Assembly (NCBI GenBank): GCA_905612535.1
Contig: CAJQSJ010000039.1
Coordinates: forward strand, 1-34,964
Reading direction: 5' to 3'
Length of the DNA: 34,964 nucleotides
Origin: an uncultured Pelagibacteraceae bacterium
GTDB lineage: Bacteria > Pseudomonadota > Alphaproteobacteria > Pelagibacterales > Pelagibacteraceae
Shown: piece after piece, positions 20,695 to 31,210 of the stretch
Layout: each line of letters starts with the position of its first letter
Position numbering within the stretch: position 1 is the stretch's first letter
The notes under the pieces: generated by a model
Database searches by the model: none
Told to the model about the DNA's origin: nothing
The model's input: the letters and a program-made list of their open reading frames with translations, nothing else
Position numbers and translations under genes: made by a program

Positions 20695-21402
20695 ATGAAT
20701 ATAACAATATCTATAGCTTTTTTTGCTGGATTAATTAGCTTTTTGTCTCCTTGCGTGCTTCCTTTGATCCCTGGATATATTTCATATATTTCCGGAACGT
20801 CCCTTGAGGATAAGAAAAAAAATCTTATCTTTATTAAAACTATTTTTTTTACAATTGGTTTTTCTATTGTATTTATAGCTTTAGGTTCGGCGGCCTCATT
20901 TATAGGAAGTTTTTTTTTATCAAACTCTTATACTCTAAGAATCGTTGCGGGCATAATTATAATATTTTTTTCGTTTCAGTTAATGGGTATTGTTAATTTA
21001 AGTTTTATGAATAAAGATTTTAGATTTTTTACTAAATCATATAACAATAATATAGCTTTCCCAATACTAGTTGGGGCTTGTTTTGGTTTTGGTTGGACTC
21101 CATGTATAGGGCCAATTCTTGGATCAATTTTAACTATTGCAGCGATAGAAGGAAGCAGTTCTACAAGTATTTTTTTACTTTCATCATACTCTTTGGGCTT
21201 AGCGATACCGTTTATTATTTCAGGAATACTAATTGATAAGTTTTTAATTTTTTCGAAAATTTTAAGAAAATATCTAAATGTAATTAATAAGACTGGTGGA
21301 CTAGTATTGTTATTAACAGGAATAGCGATAGTAACAGGTCAACTTCAAAAATTAGGTTTTTTTATTTTAGAGTATTTACCTGGATTAGGTAATATTGGTT
21401 AG
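20695..21402 (+). CDS. ccdA: Cytochrome c biogenesis protein CcdA
   Basis: GLISFLSPCVLPLIPGYISYISG, FGFGWTPCIGPILGSILTIA. Confidence 0.92.
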   Translation: MNITISIAFFAGLISFLSPCVLPLIPGYISYISGTSLEDKKKNLIFIKTIFFTIGFSIVFIALGSAASFIGSFFLSNSYTLRIVAGIIIIFFSFQLMGIVNLSFMNKDFRFFTKSYNNNIAFPILVGACFGFGWTPCIGPILGSILTIAAIEGSSSTSIFLLSSYSLGLAIPFIISGILIDKFLIFSKILRKYLNVINKTGGLVLLLTGIAIVTGQLQKLGFFILEYLPGLGNIG

Positions 21403-22449
21403 CTAAACTTTTGATCCAATTGCGTCTTTTATATTTTTTATTCCTTCGTTTTTTAAAATTTGAATTAAATCTTTTTTAATATCTTTTGCGACTGTTGGTC
21501 CTTTATAAACAAAACCTGTATATAATTGCAAAAGTGAAGCTCCTGCACATATTTTTTCATAGGCCGATTTTCCAGAGTCTACACCTCCTACACCAACTAT
21601 TGGAATTTTAGAATTTAGCTCTTTATAAAATTTTTTAATTAGTTTAGTCGATATGCTTTGTAAAGGAGTTCCAGACAATCCTCCTTCTTCTTTTTTGGAT
21701 TTACTAATTAATTTATCTCGGTTAATATTAGTTGTATTCGTAAGTATAATTGCAGATATTTTGTTTTGTAGAGCAACATCTGAGATCTGAGAAATATCTT
21801 CTTCCCTCATGTCTGGAGACATTTTTAACAAAAGTGGTACTTTTGTTTTTTTTTCCTTTTTAATTTTATTAAGACTGCTTAAAAGTTCATTTAACTTTTT
21901 GTGATCATGAAAATCTCTTAATTTTTTTGTATTTGGAGAAGAAATATTAATTGTAATGTAATCGGCAGTACTAAAAAAACTTTTGAGTCCTAAGCAAAAA
22001 TCTTCTTCTTGCTTTTTAGTATTTTTATTAGGCCCAATATTTATCCCTATTATTCCATTTTTCTTTTCTTCAATAATTCTATTTTTTATGATTTCAATTC
22101 CATCATTATTGAATCCCAGTCTATTTATCAATGCAGTGTCTTCTTGAAGTCTAAATACCCGTGGCTTAGCATTTCCAAGTTGTTTTAAGGGCGTTACAGT
22201 GCCGACCTCTACAAATCCAAAACCTAATTTAAGTAAAGAATTATAAACCTCTGCGCTTTTATCAAAGCCGGCAGCTAATCCTATTGGGTTTGGAAAATGT
22301 TTACCCAATAAGTCAATACTCAACATTTCTTCATTTTCGACCTCGAACATACTTTTTGGCAAATAGTTTAATTTTAAAGCATTAATTGCTAAATCGTGCG
22401 CAGTTTCTGGATCAAAATTAAATATGAAAGGTTTTATGATGGAAAACAT
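21403..22449 (-). CDS. pyrD: Dihydroorotate dehydrogenase (quinone, class 2)
   Basis: NPIGLAAGFDKSAEVYNSLLKLGFGFVEVGTVTP, NINISSPNT-type motif, GGLSGTPL, GVGGVDSGKSAYEKICAGASLLQLYTG. Confidence 0.95.
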   Translation of the reverse strand: MFSIIKPFIFNFDPETAHDLAINALKLNYLPKSMFEVENEEMLSIDLLGKHFPNPIGLAAGFDKSAEVYNSLLKLGFGFVEVGTVTPLKQLGNAKPRVFRLQEDTALINRLGFNNDGIEIIKNRIIEEKKNGIIGINIGPNKNTKKQEEDFCLGLKSFFSTADYITINISSPNTKKLRDFHDHKKLNELLSSLNKIKKEKKTKVPLLLKMSPDMREEDISQISDVALQNKISAIILTNTTNINRDKLISKSKKEEGGLSGTPLQSISTKLIKKFYKELNSKIPIVGVGGVDSGKSAYEKICAGASLLQLYTGFVYKGPTVAKDIKKDLIQILKNEGIKNIKDAIGSKV

Positions 22450-24011
22450 TATTCAATACATTCGTTAATTAGCTTAATAGTTTCTTCAATTCCAAAAAAA
22501 CTTATAAAAAATCCCATTCTAGGGCCGTCCTGGTCACCAAACAATATTTCGTATATCGCTTTAAACCACTCTCTTAAATTATCTTGATAGCCATTATCTT
22601 TTCCAACTGAATAAACAATTGTCTGAATGGCTTCTGGGTCTGGATTACTTTCACAATCTTTTAGTCTTTTTGATAGATCCTTTAATGCTATTTTTTCTTT
22701 ATCAGTTGGTTTTCTATATTTTTTATTTGGTTTAACTATTTCATTAAAATACTTTAAAGCATATTCCACTAAACTATCTAATATTGGATGATCAGAGATA
22801 TTTATTTTTGCATTATATTTCTTAATAAATTTCCACAAAACATCTTTATCGGTAGCGTTGCTTGTTCCCACCAAATTTAATAAAACAGAAAAAGGCATGA
22901 TTGACTTTTCTTTTGGAGGTTTTCCTTTATGAATATGCCAAACTGGATTTAATAATTTATTTTTATCATCTTGTTGATCAAATTTATCAATACAAATTAA
23001 ATATTCATCAACTGCTTTTGGAACAACATCTGCATATAATTTTTTAGCTCTTTTTGGATTTTGATACATATACAAAGCCAAACTTTCTGGGGAAGCATAC
23101 TTAAGCCACTGCTCGATAGAAATACCATTACCTTTTGATTTTGATATTTTTTCTCCTTTTTCATCAAGAAATAATTCATAAGCAAAACCATTTGGACTTT
23201 TTTTACCCAAAGTTTTACAAATTTTACTAGATAGAATGGCGCTTTCAATTAAATCTTTTCCATACATTTCGTAATCTACATCAAACGTATACCAACGCAT
23301 TGCCCAGTCAACTTTCCACTGTAGTTTACATTTTCCATTAGTGATCTCTGTTTCAATATCTTTGCCATTATTCTTATAAATAATTTTTCCCTCATTTTTA
23401 TTAAACTCAATAATAGGAACTTCTAAAACTTTTCCTGTTTCATTGCATATAGGTAGAAAGGGACTGTAAGTTTTTTGTCTTTCTTTGCCTAGAGTCGGCA
23501 TTATAATTTCCATAATTTGCTCATACTTTTCTAGTACCAGTAACAGGGTTTTGTTAAATATACCTTTTTTATAATTTTCAGTCGAACTCTTAAAGGTATA
23601 ATCAAAATTAAATTTATCTAAAAAACTTTTAAGCATTTCATTATTGTGTTCTCCAAAACTTGGGTATTTATTAAAAGGGTCAGGAATGCTAGTTAAAGGT
23701 TTGTGTAAATTATTTTCTAAAATTTCTTTATTGGGAATATTATCTGGAACTTTCCTTAAGCCATCCATGTCGTCAGAAAAAGTAATAATTTCTGTTGGTA
23801 TGTCAATAATAGTTTTAATTGCATTTACCATCATTGTTGTTCTCGCAACTTCAGCGAATGTTCCTATATGAGGCAAACCACTGGGGCCGTATCCTGTTTG
23901 TAGAATTATTTTACCTTTTTTTTCAAAAATTTTTAACCTCTCTTTGACTAGCTTTCTAGCTTCCACAAATGGCCAAGCTGATGTATTTTGAATTATTGAT
24001 TTATCTATCAC
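22449..24011 (-). CDS. lysS: Lysyl-tRNA synthetase, class I
   Basis: GYGPSGLPHIGTFAEVARTTMM (HIGH-like), EKISKSKGNGISIEQWL (KMSKS-like), VDWAMRW. Confidence 0.93.
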   Translation of the reverse strand: MIDKSIIQNTSAWPFVEARKLVKERLKIFEKKGKIILQTGYGPSGLPHIGTFAEVARTTMMVNAIKTIIDIPTEIITFSDDMDGLRKVPDNIPNKEILENNLHKPLTSIPDPFNKYPSFGEHNNEMLKSFLDKFNFDYTFKSSTENYKKGIFNKTLLLVLEKYEQIMEIIMPTLGKERQKTYSPFLPICNETGKVLEVPIIEFNKNEGKIIYKNNGKDIETEITNGKCKLQWKVDWAMRWYTFDVDYEMYGKDLIESAILSSKICKTLGKKSPNGFAYELFLDEKGEKISKSKGNGISIEQWLKYASPESLALYMYQNPKRAKKLYADVVPKAVDEYLICIDKFDQQDDKNKLLNPVWHIHKGKPPKEKSIMPFSVLLNLVGTSNATDKDVLWKFIKKYNAKINISDHPILDSLVEYALKYFNEIVKPNKKYRKPTDKEKIALKDLSKRLKDCESNPDPEAIQTIVYSVGKDNGYQDNLREWFKAIYEILFGDQDGPRMGFFISFFGIEETIKLINECIE

Positions 24012-24110
24012 AATATAAAGATTTATTAAATTTCATGGGTAAAATACAGATATAATAAGGTCTTATTATGTTGAATTTCTATTTTTTTTAAATAACCTCC
24101 AATTACATAA

Positions 24111-25559
24111 ATGAATAACTATAAAACTGTTTTTTTTTCAATTGGTATACTCCTTATAATATTAGGGGTCTTTATGATTATACCATTTTTTATACAAATT
24201 ATATATGACCAGAAAAATAGTACTTTTTTGTCATCAGCATCGATTACAATTTTTATCGGAATATTACTAGTACTTACAAATCTTGAAGAAAATAGGAAAC
24301 TTAGTTTACAACAGGCCTTTATTTTAACTACACTTGCTTGGATCAGTATAGCAATTTTTGGCTCCTTGCCTTTTGTTTTGTCTGATTTGAATCTCTCCCT
24401 TGTAGATTCTTTTTTTGAAAGCATGTCTGGAATAACAACTACTGGATCAACAATAATCATAGATGTGGATAACGCTCCTAAAGACATTCTTATCTGGAGA
24501 GCTATTTTACAATGGCTTGGTGGCATTGGTGTTATTGTAATGGCTATAACTGTGTTGCCTTTATTAAATATTGGTGGAATGCAATTATTTAAAACCGAAG
24601 GTCCTAATGAAGCTGGAAAAATTTTACCTAAAGCAAGCGAGGTAACAATAACAATTTCAACAATTTATTTATCCTTAACTACGGCATGCGGATTAGCATA
24701 TTGGTTTTTTGATATGAATATTTTTGATAGTGTAGCACATGCAATGACTACAATTGCAACGGGTGGCTTTTCAACTTATAGTAGCTCCATTGGTTATTTT
24801 CAAAATTCCAATATTGAAGTAGTTGCAATAATATTTATTATTTTGGGTAGTATACCTTTTTTTTCTTACTTAAAATTTGCAAAAGGTAATAAAAAAATAT
24901 TTTTTACTGACGTTCAAATTAGGGGTTTAATATATATTTTAACTTTTTCAATAGTCTTAATGTTTTTTTATTTGTTGCTAACAAATAAGGAATTGGGCTT
25001 TTTAGAAAATTTAAGAATCTCAACTTTTAATATTGTTTCTATTTTGTCAGGAACGGGTTACGTGACTGAAGATTTTAGTTTGTGGGGTAAATTTCCACTT
25101 GTTTTTTTTCTATTTTTAATGTTTATCGGAGGGTGTGCGGGGTCTACCACTTGTGGAATTAAAATATTTAGATTCCAAATAGTTGGTTATTTTATTATAA
25201 ATCAAATAAAAAAAATTGTTTACCCCCATGCGATACTTCCAATTAAATATAATAACGAAAAAATCAGCGATCCTTTTATATATTCAATTATTGCATTTAT
25301 CTTTCTGTATTTTTTTATTTTTTTTATTCTTGCTGCACTTCTATCTCTTAATGGGCTAGATTTTATGTCAGCTCTTTCGGGAGCAGCAACAGCAATATCT
25401 AATGTTGGGCCTGGTTTGGGAAGTATTATAGGGCCAGACGGTAATTTTAGTAGTTTACCTGATTTCTCTAAACTGATTTTGTGTTTAGGAATGTTGCTTG
25501 GTAGACTTGAATTATTTGCAGTATTAGTTTTATTTTTTCCATCTTTTTGGAAAAATTAA
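24111..25559 (+). CDS. trkH: TrkH-family potassium uptake protein
   Basis: FESMSGITTTGSTII, ATGGFSTYSSSIGYF, LSGTGYVTEDFSLWG, GGCAGSTTCGIKIFR selectivity-filter repeats. Confidence 0.93.
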   Translation: MNNYKTVFFSIGILLIILGVFMIIPFFIQIIYDQKNSTFLSSASITIFIGILLVLTNLEENRKLSLQQAFILTTLAWISIAIFGSLPFVLSDLNLSLVDSFFESMSGITTTGSTIIIDVDNAPKDILIWRAILQWLGGIGVIVMAITVLPLLNIGGMQLFKTEGPNEAGKILPKASEVTITISTIYLSLTTACGLAYWFFDMNIFDSVAHAMTTIATGGFSTYSSSIGYFQNSNIEVVAIIFIILGSIPFFSYLKFAKGNKKIFFTDVQIRGLIYILTFSIVLMFFYLLLTNKELGFLENLRISTFNIVSILSGTGYVTEDFSLWGKFPLVFFLFLMFIGGCAGSTTCGIKIFRFQIVGYFIINQIKKIVYPHAILPIKYNNEKISDPFIYSIIAFIFLYFFIFFILAALLSLNGLDFMSALSGAATAISNVGPGLGSIIGPDGNFSSLPDFSKLILCLGMLLGRLELFAVLVLFFPSFWKN

Positions 25560-25563
25560 TTTT

Positions 25564-26934
25564 ATGGAAATATATAAAAAACAAAGTTTATCAGAAAGTT
25601 TTTCTATTTACTTTGAAAAACGAATGGCAAAAATTATTTTGCTTGGAATTATAAGTGGATTTCCGTGGGTTCTTATTGGGAGCGGGTTAAGTTTGTGGCT
25701 TAAGGAAGACGGGCTTAGCCGTAGCACGATTGGCTGGGCCGGTTTAATATTCAGTGTTTATGCATTTAATTATCTTTGGGCTCCGGTGGTAGATAGAATA
25801 CGTATCCCTTGGTTGACAGATAAAATAGGACACAGACGAGCCTGGATAGTAAGCATGCAGCTTATTATTTTAATTAGCTTAATTTCTTGGAGCTTAATAA
25901 GTCCCACAACAAACCTTTCGCTGGTAATTGCAGTTGGTTTAATTATTGCTATTGCTTCAGCCACTCAAGACATAACTATTGATGCGCTAAGAATAGAACA
26001 GATTGGACCAAATGAAGGTAAATCAATGCAGGCAGGAGCTGCTATGGCTGTTGTTGGGTGGTGGACAGGGTATAAATTAGGTGGTGTTACAGCATTAAAT
26101 TTAGCTGAATATTTTGAGCAAGCAGGATTTGAAAATTATTGGCAAATTACTTTTTTAATACTTGGAACGGTCATTATCGCTTGCAGTATTGGTCTAATGT
26201 TCATTCATGAGACGAGTTCTGATCAAAGGAAAGATTCTCAAAAGCAAATTGATCAAATAATAATAAAAAAATTAGGATCATCAAGTATTGGAGCTAAATC
26301 TGTAGCGTGGATTAGCGCAACAATCGCCGGACCTGTTATGAGCTTTTTTAAACAGAATGGATTTAAAATCGCCTTAGGGATTTTAGCTTTTGTTTTTCTT
26401 TTTAAAATTGGAGAGGCTTTTTTAGGTAGAATGTCTATAATATTTTATAAAGAAATGGGATTTTCTAAATCAGATATTGCTCTTTATTCTAAGGGACTTG
26501 GTTGGATAACTACTGTTGTGTTTACGCTTTTAGGAGGTTTGTTTGCTATACGCTCAGGTGTAATAAAAGCAATGTTTCTATCTGGGATATTAATGGCATT
26601 AACTAATATTTTATTTTCTATACTTGCTTGGTCAGGAAAGTCTGAATGGCTTTTTGCTGTCGCAGTAATTTTTGATGATATGGCTGCCGCCTTTGCCACT
26701 GTTTCATTTGTTGCATTTATTTCACTGCTAGTAGATCGAACTTATACTGCAACACAATATGCTCTACTTGCATCAATTGGAACGGCCGGTCGAACTATGA
26801 TGGCCTCTTCCTCTGGTGCATTGGTAGATTGGCTTAACGGTGATTGGGGCATATTTTTTGTCTTAACAGCTGTAATGGTAATACCTTCCTTAATTTTTTT
26901 ATGGCTTATAAAGGATAAACTTAACTTAAAATGA
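25564..26934 (+). CDS. MFS transporter, AmpG-like (muropeptide permease family)
   Basis: GFPWVLIGSGLSLWLKEDGLSRSTIGWAGL, WAPVVDRIRIPWLTDKIGHRRAWIV, ASATQDITIDALRIE. Confidence 0.82.
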   Translation: MEIYKKQSLSESFSIYFEKRMAKIILLGIISGFPWVLIGSGLSLWLKEDGLSRSTIGWAGLIFSVYAFNYLWAPVVDRIRIPWLTDKIGHRRAWIVSMQLIILISLISWSLISPTTNLSLVIAVGLIIAIASATQDITIDALRIEQIGPNEGKSMQAGAAMAVVGWWTGYKLGGVTALNLAEYFEQAGFENYWQITFLILGTVIIACSIGLMFIHETSSDQRKDSQKQIDQIIIKKLGSSSIGAKSVAWISATIAGPVMSFFKQNGFKIALGILAFVFLFKIGEAFLGRMSIIFYKEMGFSKSDIALYSKGLGWITTVVFTLLGGLFAIRSGVIKAMFLSGILMALTNILFSILAWSGKSEWLFAVAVIFDDMAAAFATVSFVAFISLLVDRTYTATQYALLASIGTAGRTMMASSSGALVDWLNGDWGIFFVLTAVMVIPSLIFLWLIKDKLNLK

Positions 26935-27665
26935 AAAACCATTTATCTTTTATAAATGTCTATGAAAAAAAAAACTTAAAATCTCAAGTTGTTACTCAGC
27001 TTTTGTATGGCGATACATTTAAAAATATTAAACTATTAGGATCTTGGATAAAAATAAAAAATGATACTGATGGTTATATCGGCTACATTAAAAACAAAAA
27101 TTTTCCACAATATTGTCAAAATACTCATAAAATTTGGTCTTTGTCTTCACACATTTATTCAAAACCAAACATAAAATATAAGACTAAAAAAAAGCTTAGT
27201 TTTGGCTCCAAAATAGAAGTTGTACAAAAAAAAATTAATTTTTATAAGTTTGATAATTCCTGGATTAAAAAAAAAGACTGTAAAAAAATAAATTATAAAG
27301 AAAACAATATATTTAAAAATATTAAAAATTTTATTAATATAAAATATAAATGGGGAGGTAAACATTACACCGGGATTGATTGTTCAGCTTTAATACAACT
27401 GCTTTTAAACAATAATAATAAATTTTGTCCAAGAGATGCTAAAGATCAAATAAAATATTTTAAAAATAAAGTTAGTTTAAAAAATATTAAAAGGTATGAT
27501 CTAATTTTTTGGAAAGGGCATGTAGCCTTAGCTTTATCAAAAAATAAACTTATCCATGCATATGGTCCATTTAAAAAAGTTATTATAATGCCAATTCAAA
27601 CTACTATTAAAAGAATCGAGAAAACTGCAAGTTTAAAAGTTATAGGAATAAGAAGAATTATATAG
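26931..27665 (+). CDS. NlpC/P60 (C40) peptidase with bacterial SH3-like region
   Basis: KYKWGGKHYTGIDCSALIQLLL, CPRDAKDQ, DLIFWKGHVALAL; overlaps the AmpG-like gene by 4 nt. Confidence 0.88.
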   Translation: MKNHLSFINVYEKKNLKSQVVTQLLYGDTFKNIKLLGSWIKIKNDTDGYIGYIKNKNFPQYCQNTHKIWSLSSHIYSKPNIKYKTKKKLSFGSKIEVVQKKINFYKFDNSWIKKKDCKKINYKENNIFKNIKNFINIKYKWGGKHYTGIDCSALIQLLLNNNNKFCPRDAKDQIKYFKNKVSLKNIKRYDLIFWKGHVALALSKNKLIHAYGPFKKVIIMPIQTTIKRIEKTASLKVIGIRRII

Positions 27666-27671
27666 TGACCT

Positions 27672-28025
27672 TTAAAAATTTGCTGGGAGCTTATGTTCCC
27701 CATTTTTTTTCAAAATTATTTGAAATACTTTTTTTACATCTTTTAAGTTTAAATAAGAATAAAGATGTGGAAATAGCAAACCATCTCTTGATTTTTCCCA
27801 GAAAAGATTGTCGAGCTTAGACGTGCTTACTTTTAACAAAATTAATTTATCTTTTTTATTATAAAAATATTTTTTTAATGTTGAAGATGCCTGTTTTTTA
27901 TTTGAAAAATGAATATAGCCATCAAGTTTATCTTTTTTTGATCCATTAAATTTTCTTTTATTTTTTGCTTTTACCCAATCTTTTGCATAGCAAATTTTGT
28001 ATATAAATTTTTTCATCTTTACCAA
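27672..28025 (-). CDS. DUF952 family protein
   Basis: IYKICYAKDWVKA...DGYIHFSNKKQASSTLKKYF...LFPHLY. Confidence 0.75.
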   Translation of the reverse strand: MVKMKKFIYKICYAKDWVKAKNKRKFNGSKKDKLDGYIHFSNKKQASSTLKKYFYNKKDKLILLKVSTSKLDNLFWEKSRDGLLFPHLYSYLNLKDVKKVFQIILKKNGEHKLPANF

Positions 28026-28086
28026 TTAATACTAAAAACTAAATTTTTTAAGTATAATTAACAAGCCCATACATAAAAATTTTTAA

Positions 28087-28746
28087 TTAGATCGTCTTAC
28101 TAATTTCTTCTAGTTGATCTGATTCAAAAAAAAAATTTTGCTGTTTTTTTTTGGCAATAATTACCATAGCTTTTGCAACATATTGAGCTTGTATAGGCTT
28201 ATATTTTTTTAAATTTCCTAAAAAAATAAAAGATAATTTTCTCATTACATACTTGCCAATACTTTCTCCCAATCTATATTCTTTCCTTTTCCCCAATAAA
28301 ATCGAAGGACGAATTACCGCTAAATTAGGAAAGTTTAGATTATTTAATTCTTCTTCTACTTGACCTTTGTTTTTTAAATAAAAACTAGAACTATTAGAGT
28401 TGGCACCCAGAGAAGATACATAAACAAAAGTTTCTACTGAATTTGATTTTGCTATCTTGGCAACATCTATGGGAATATTATATTCAACCTTTCTGTACTC
28501 ATCCATATCTGGAGTATTTTTTTTAGTCGTTCCTATGCAAAAGAAGCATTCATTTCCGACGATTGAATCCTTGTGTTTTTTTAAATTTGTAAAATCAGTT
28601 TGTATAATTTCAACTTTTGAGTTGTTGTTTTTTAGCACCGAACGAACAAAAAGTTTTATGTGATTGTAGCTATTGTTTTTCACAATAATATTTAAAAGCT
28701 CGTTACCAATTAACCCTGATGAGCCAAATATCAATGCTGTTTTCAT
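28087..28746 (-). CDS. NAD(P)-binding (HTATIP2/epimerase-like) protein
   Basis: ALIFGSSGLIGNELL, FFCIGTTKKNT, FVYVSSLGAN, VIRPSILLGKRKEYR. Confidence 0.8.
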   Translation of the reverse strand: MKTALIFGSSGLIGNELLNIIVKNNSYNHIKLFVRSVLKNNNSKVEIIQTDFTNLKKHKDSIVGNECFFCIGTTKKNTPDMDEYRKVEYNIPIDVAKIAKSNSVETFVYVSSLGANSNSSSFYLKNKGQVEEELNNLNFPNLAVIRPSILLGKRKEYRLGESIGKYVMRKLSFIFLGNLKKYKPIQAQYVAKAMVIIAKKKQQNFFFESDQLEEISKTI

Positions 28747-28757
28747 TTTTTAAAGCT

Positions 28758-29126
28758 CTAAAACCTTTCAATAATTTTTAAATCAGTTACTGCTACTTCT
28801 AGTGATAATTTTTCTTTGTCTGATAAATGTGATAAAGTTTTTTTATAACGCCTTCTAATGCTTTTTTTTAAACTACCAATATTCTTAATGTTGCTTAAAC
28901 TATGCTTAAAGTATTTTGCTTTTAACTTTGGATAACTAATATTATTTTTTGAATAAGTGCAATTCGCAAGAATAAAACTATCGCCATCAAGGATAGATTC
29001 TTGATAAAATTTTCCATCATAAAATCCTCTTTTGTGTATTTTGAATATTAAGTATTTTTTTCCGACTTTGTGCATTGTGTTCTGTATATTAAAATGAGTA
29101 AACATTTTCATATCTTTTTTAATCAA
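28758..29126 (-). CDS. Hypothetical protein
   Basis: 122-aa ORF directly downstream of an AT-rich intergenic gap; basic C-terminus. Confidence 0.5.
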   Translation of the reverse strand: MIKKDMKMFTHFNIQNTMHKVGKKYLIFKIHKRGFYDGKFYQESILDGDSFILANCTYSKNNISYPKLKAKYFKHSLSNIKNIGSLKKSIRRRYKKTLSHLSDKEKLSLEVAVTDLKIIERF

Positions 29127-29392
29127 CTTAAAATCAGTAGGTAAAATTTGTATTATGGCCGCAATATTATTTTTTTTAGTAAAAAGTTTGTAATTAATAG
29201 AAATAATTTTATTTTTTTTTTTTAGCTTTACTGTTGTGCACTTCTTGGATGTCTGTTAAAATTTTTTTTCATATATAGGTTCTATATACAATTTCTACAT
29301 GCGTACTGTTATCACAGACATTGGGGCATAAACTAGATATTATAATTATTTTAAGTCCCGCCCCAAATGTTTTGAAATTTATTGAAATACGA

Positions 29393-29596
29393 TTAAGCTT
29401 TTTGCAGATTAACTGCGGAAGGGCCTTTATCACCATTCTCAACATCAAATGTCAATTCTTCGCCTTCGTTTAATTCCATGTTAGCTGCTTGAGCTGCAGA
29501 AGAATGAACAAAAACATCTTTTTCTTTATCTTCACGTTCGATGAAGCCGTAACCCTTAGTTGGGTTAAACCACTTAACTTTTCCTTTTATACTCAT
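29393..29596 (-). CDS. Cold-shock (CspA-family) protein
   Basis: [38 protein letters not shown] (RNP1/RNP2). Confidence 0.96.
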   Translation of the reverse strand: MSIKGKVKWFNPTKGYGFIEREDKEKDVFVHSSAAQAANMELNEGEELTFDVENGDKGPSAVNLQKA

Positions 29597-29628
29597 GTTA
29601 TTTATCTCTCTTTTTTAGTTTGTTTTTA

Positions 29629-29650
29629 TTGTTAGAAAAAAAACTAACAA
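29629..29650 (-). promoter_or_regulatory. Leader hairpin in the csp 5' region
   Basis: ttgttag-aaaaaaaa-ctaacaa perfect 7-bp inverted repeat ~32 nt upstream of the csp start. Confidence 0.4.
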
Positions 29651-29739
29651 CAACCAACCTTTTAAGTCGATTTAACAGGAAATGTCAAATTAATAAATGA
29701 ATTTTATGCTTTTAAATATCGGGCAAATGGTCAAATTAA

Positions 29740-29808
29740 TGGCGTAGTGAGTGAGATTCAAACCCAAGATACGATTGCTCGTATACACACTTTCCAAGCG
29801 TGCGCCTT
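29740..29808 (-). repeat. Degenerate 3' fragment of tRNA-Ser(GGA) (att-like copy 1)
   Basis: Minus strand GGCGCACGCTTGGAAAGCGTGTGTATACGAGCAATCGTATCTTGGGTTTGAATCTCACTCACTACGCCA; anticodon loop TTGGAAA. The 5' half does not form a tRNA and the T/acceptor arms carry mutations. Confidence 0.85.
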
Positions 29809-29917
29809 CAACCACGAACAATAATACCAACGCTTATTTAAACACACAACAGCAATAATTGAACTGAGCTCCGATTTTAGATTCAAATTGGATCGCAAAT
29901 TATAGTAGTATTTAAGT

Positions 29918-31105
29918 ATGAAAAAGCTTTTAGGGATCTTGGTTCTGGGTTTGTTGTGGTGCAATGTTGGGTTTGCAAGTGAAGCCGGTGGTATAAGAGA
30001 GCCCGGGAACAATACAAAATGTTTATATGTATTCGAAAAAGAAAATATATTTAAAAAAGAATTTTTACCAAATGTTAACAAGAAAAAAGGAGCTTTTATT
30101 ACTTATATAGGTTGTAATAAATATTATGATAATTGGGGTTGGTGGAATTCTTTTAACTCAGACATAGATGTAGCACATCAAAAAGCATACCAAGGATGTG
30201 TTGATCAGCAAATGAAGAAACACAATCTTACAGGTTGCCATTTATTTTCAATCGATGACGTAATTGTTTGGGGTAAAGATGCTGATTTTGTAACCGAAGT
30301 TGAAAGCAAAATTGAGAAAAAATTGACAAAAATTAATAGTAAAAAGAAAAAAGCAAGTGGTAGTTTTGTATATGAATTTCTTTTATGGGACGATAAAGTC
30401 TTCACAAAAAAAAGTCCAACAACTTTTAAAAAACTTACATTTAATAAAGAAGAAAACATCAGTAAAGTTATGAAGAAGGTACAACGCGGTAGCTCTAAAA
30501 AAAAGAAAAATTTTAAATCATTTAGTTTTATAGCGGAATACGAGAACAATATTACAATAGAATTGCTTATCGAACAAGATAAAGATAAAAAAGATTTTGA
30601 AAAAGCAGAACAGGAAGCATTATTATTTGCTATTATGTATGGTCAAATGCCTAATTTTTTAAAAACTTATAATAGAAAAATATATGTACATAATGACGTG
30701 GAATTTGATGATGGATTAGGAATATGGTGGGTAATGTATCAGAAAAAAGAATTCCATATTAACGCACCTAAAATAAACAAAAAACAAGCATGTGCAAAAA
30801 TTATAAGATATTCTAATTGTGCTGTAGTAATGGCTCATGAATTGGCACATGTTATTCAGCAACTTACTGGAGTGATCTCGCCATCAAAATGGAAAAAAGC
30901 AATAAAGTTAGATAAAAAAAAGTATTGTTCAAAGTATGCTAAGAAAAATTCAAAGGAAGATTTTGCAGAGTCGATCACATGTTGGATTGCCGCAAGACAT
31001 AAATCAGATAAAATTAAAAAAAGTGATCTTGCAAAAATTAATGAATTCATCCCAAACCGTCTTAAATTTTTTGATGAAATGAATTTTAATATGTATCCTT
31101 TATAA
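29918..31105 (+). CDS. Secreted protein with HExxH zinc-peptidase-like motif
   Basis: Signal peptide MKKLLGILVLGLLWCNVGFA; VVMAHELAHVIQQLTG then EDFAESITCWIA (possible gluzincin third ligand). Confidence 0.75.
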   Translation: MKKLLGILVLGLLWCNVGFASEAGGIREPGNNTKCLYVFEKENIFKKEFLPNVNKKKGAFITYIGCNKYYDNWGWWNSFNSDIDVAHQKAYQGCVDQQMKKHNLTGCHLFSIDDVIVWGKDADFVTEVESKIEKKLTKINSKKKKASGSFVYEFLLWDDKVFTKKSPTTFKKLTFNKEENISKVMKKVQRGSSKKKKNFKSFSFIAEYENNITIELLIEQDKDKKDFEKAEQEALLFAIMYGQMPNFLKTYNRKIYVHNDVEFDDGLGIWWVMYQKKEFHINAPKINKKQACAKIIRYSNCAVVMAHELAHVIQQLTGVISPSKWKKAIKLDKKKYCSKYAKKNSKEDFAESITCWIAARHKSDKIKKSDLAKINEFIPNRLKFFDEMNFNMYPL

Positions 31106-31210
31106 AACTTCTAATCTGATTTTATTATGGTGCACGGATCAATAAATCATCTCCAAATGTGATCAGATTTAGGACTTAAATGTGATCGCAAATTATAGTA
31201 AGATTTAAGC

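Noticed and set aside
29758-30081. 107-aa minus-strand ORF
   Set aside because: Overlaps the tRNA-Ser fragment and the start of the secreted HExxH gene; no protein-like features.
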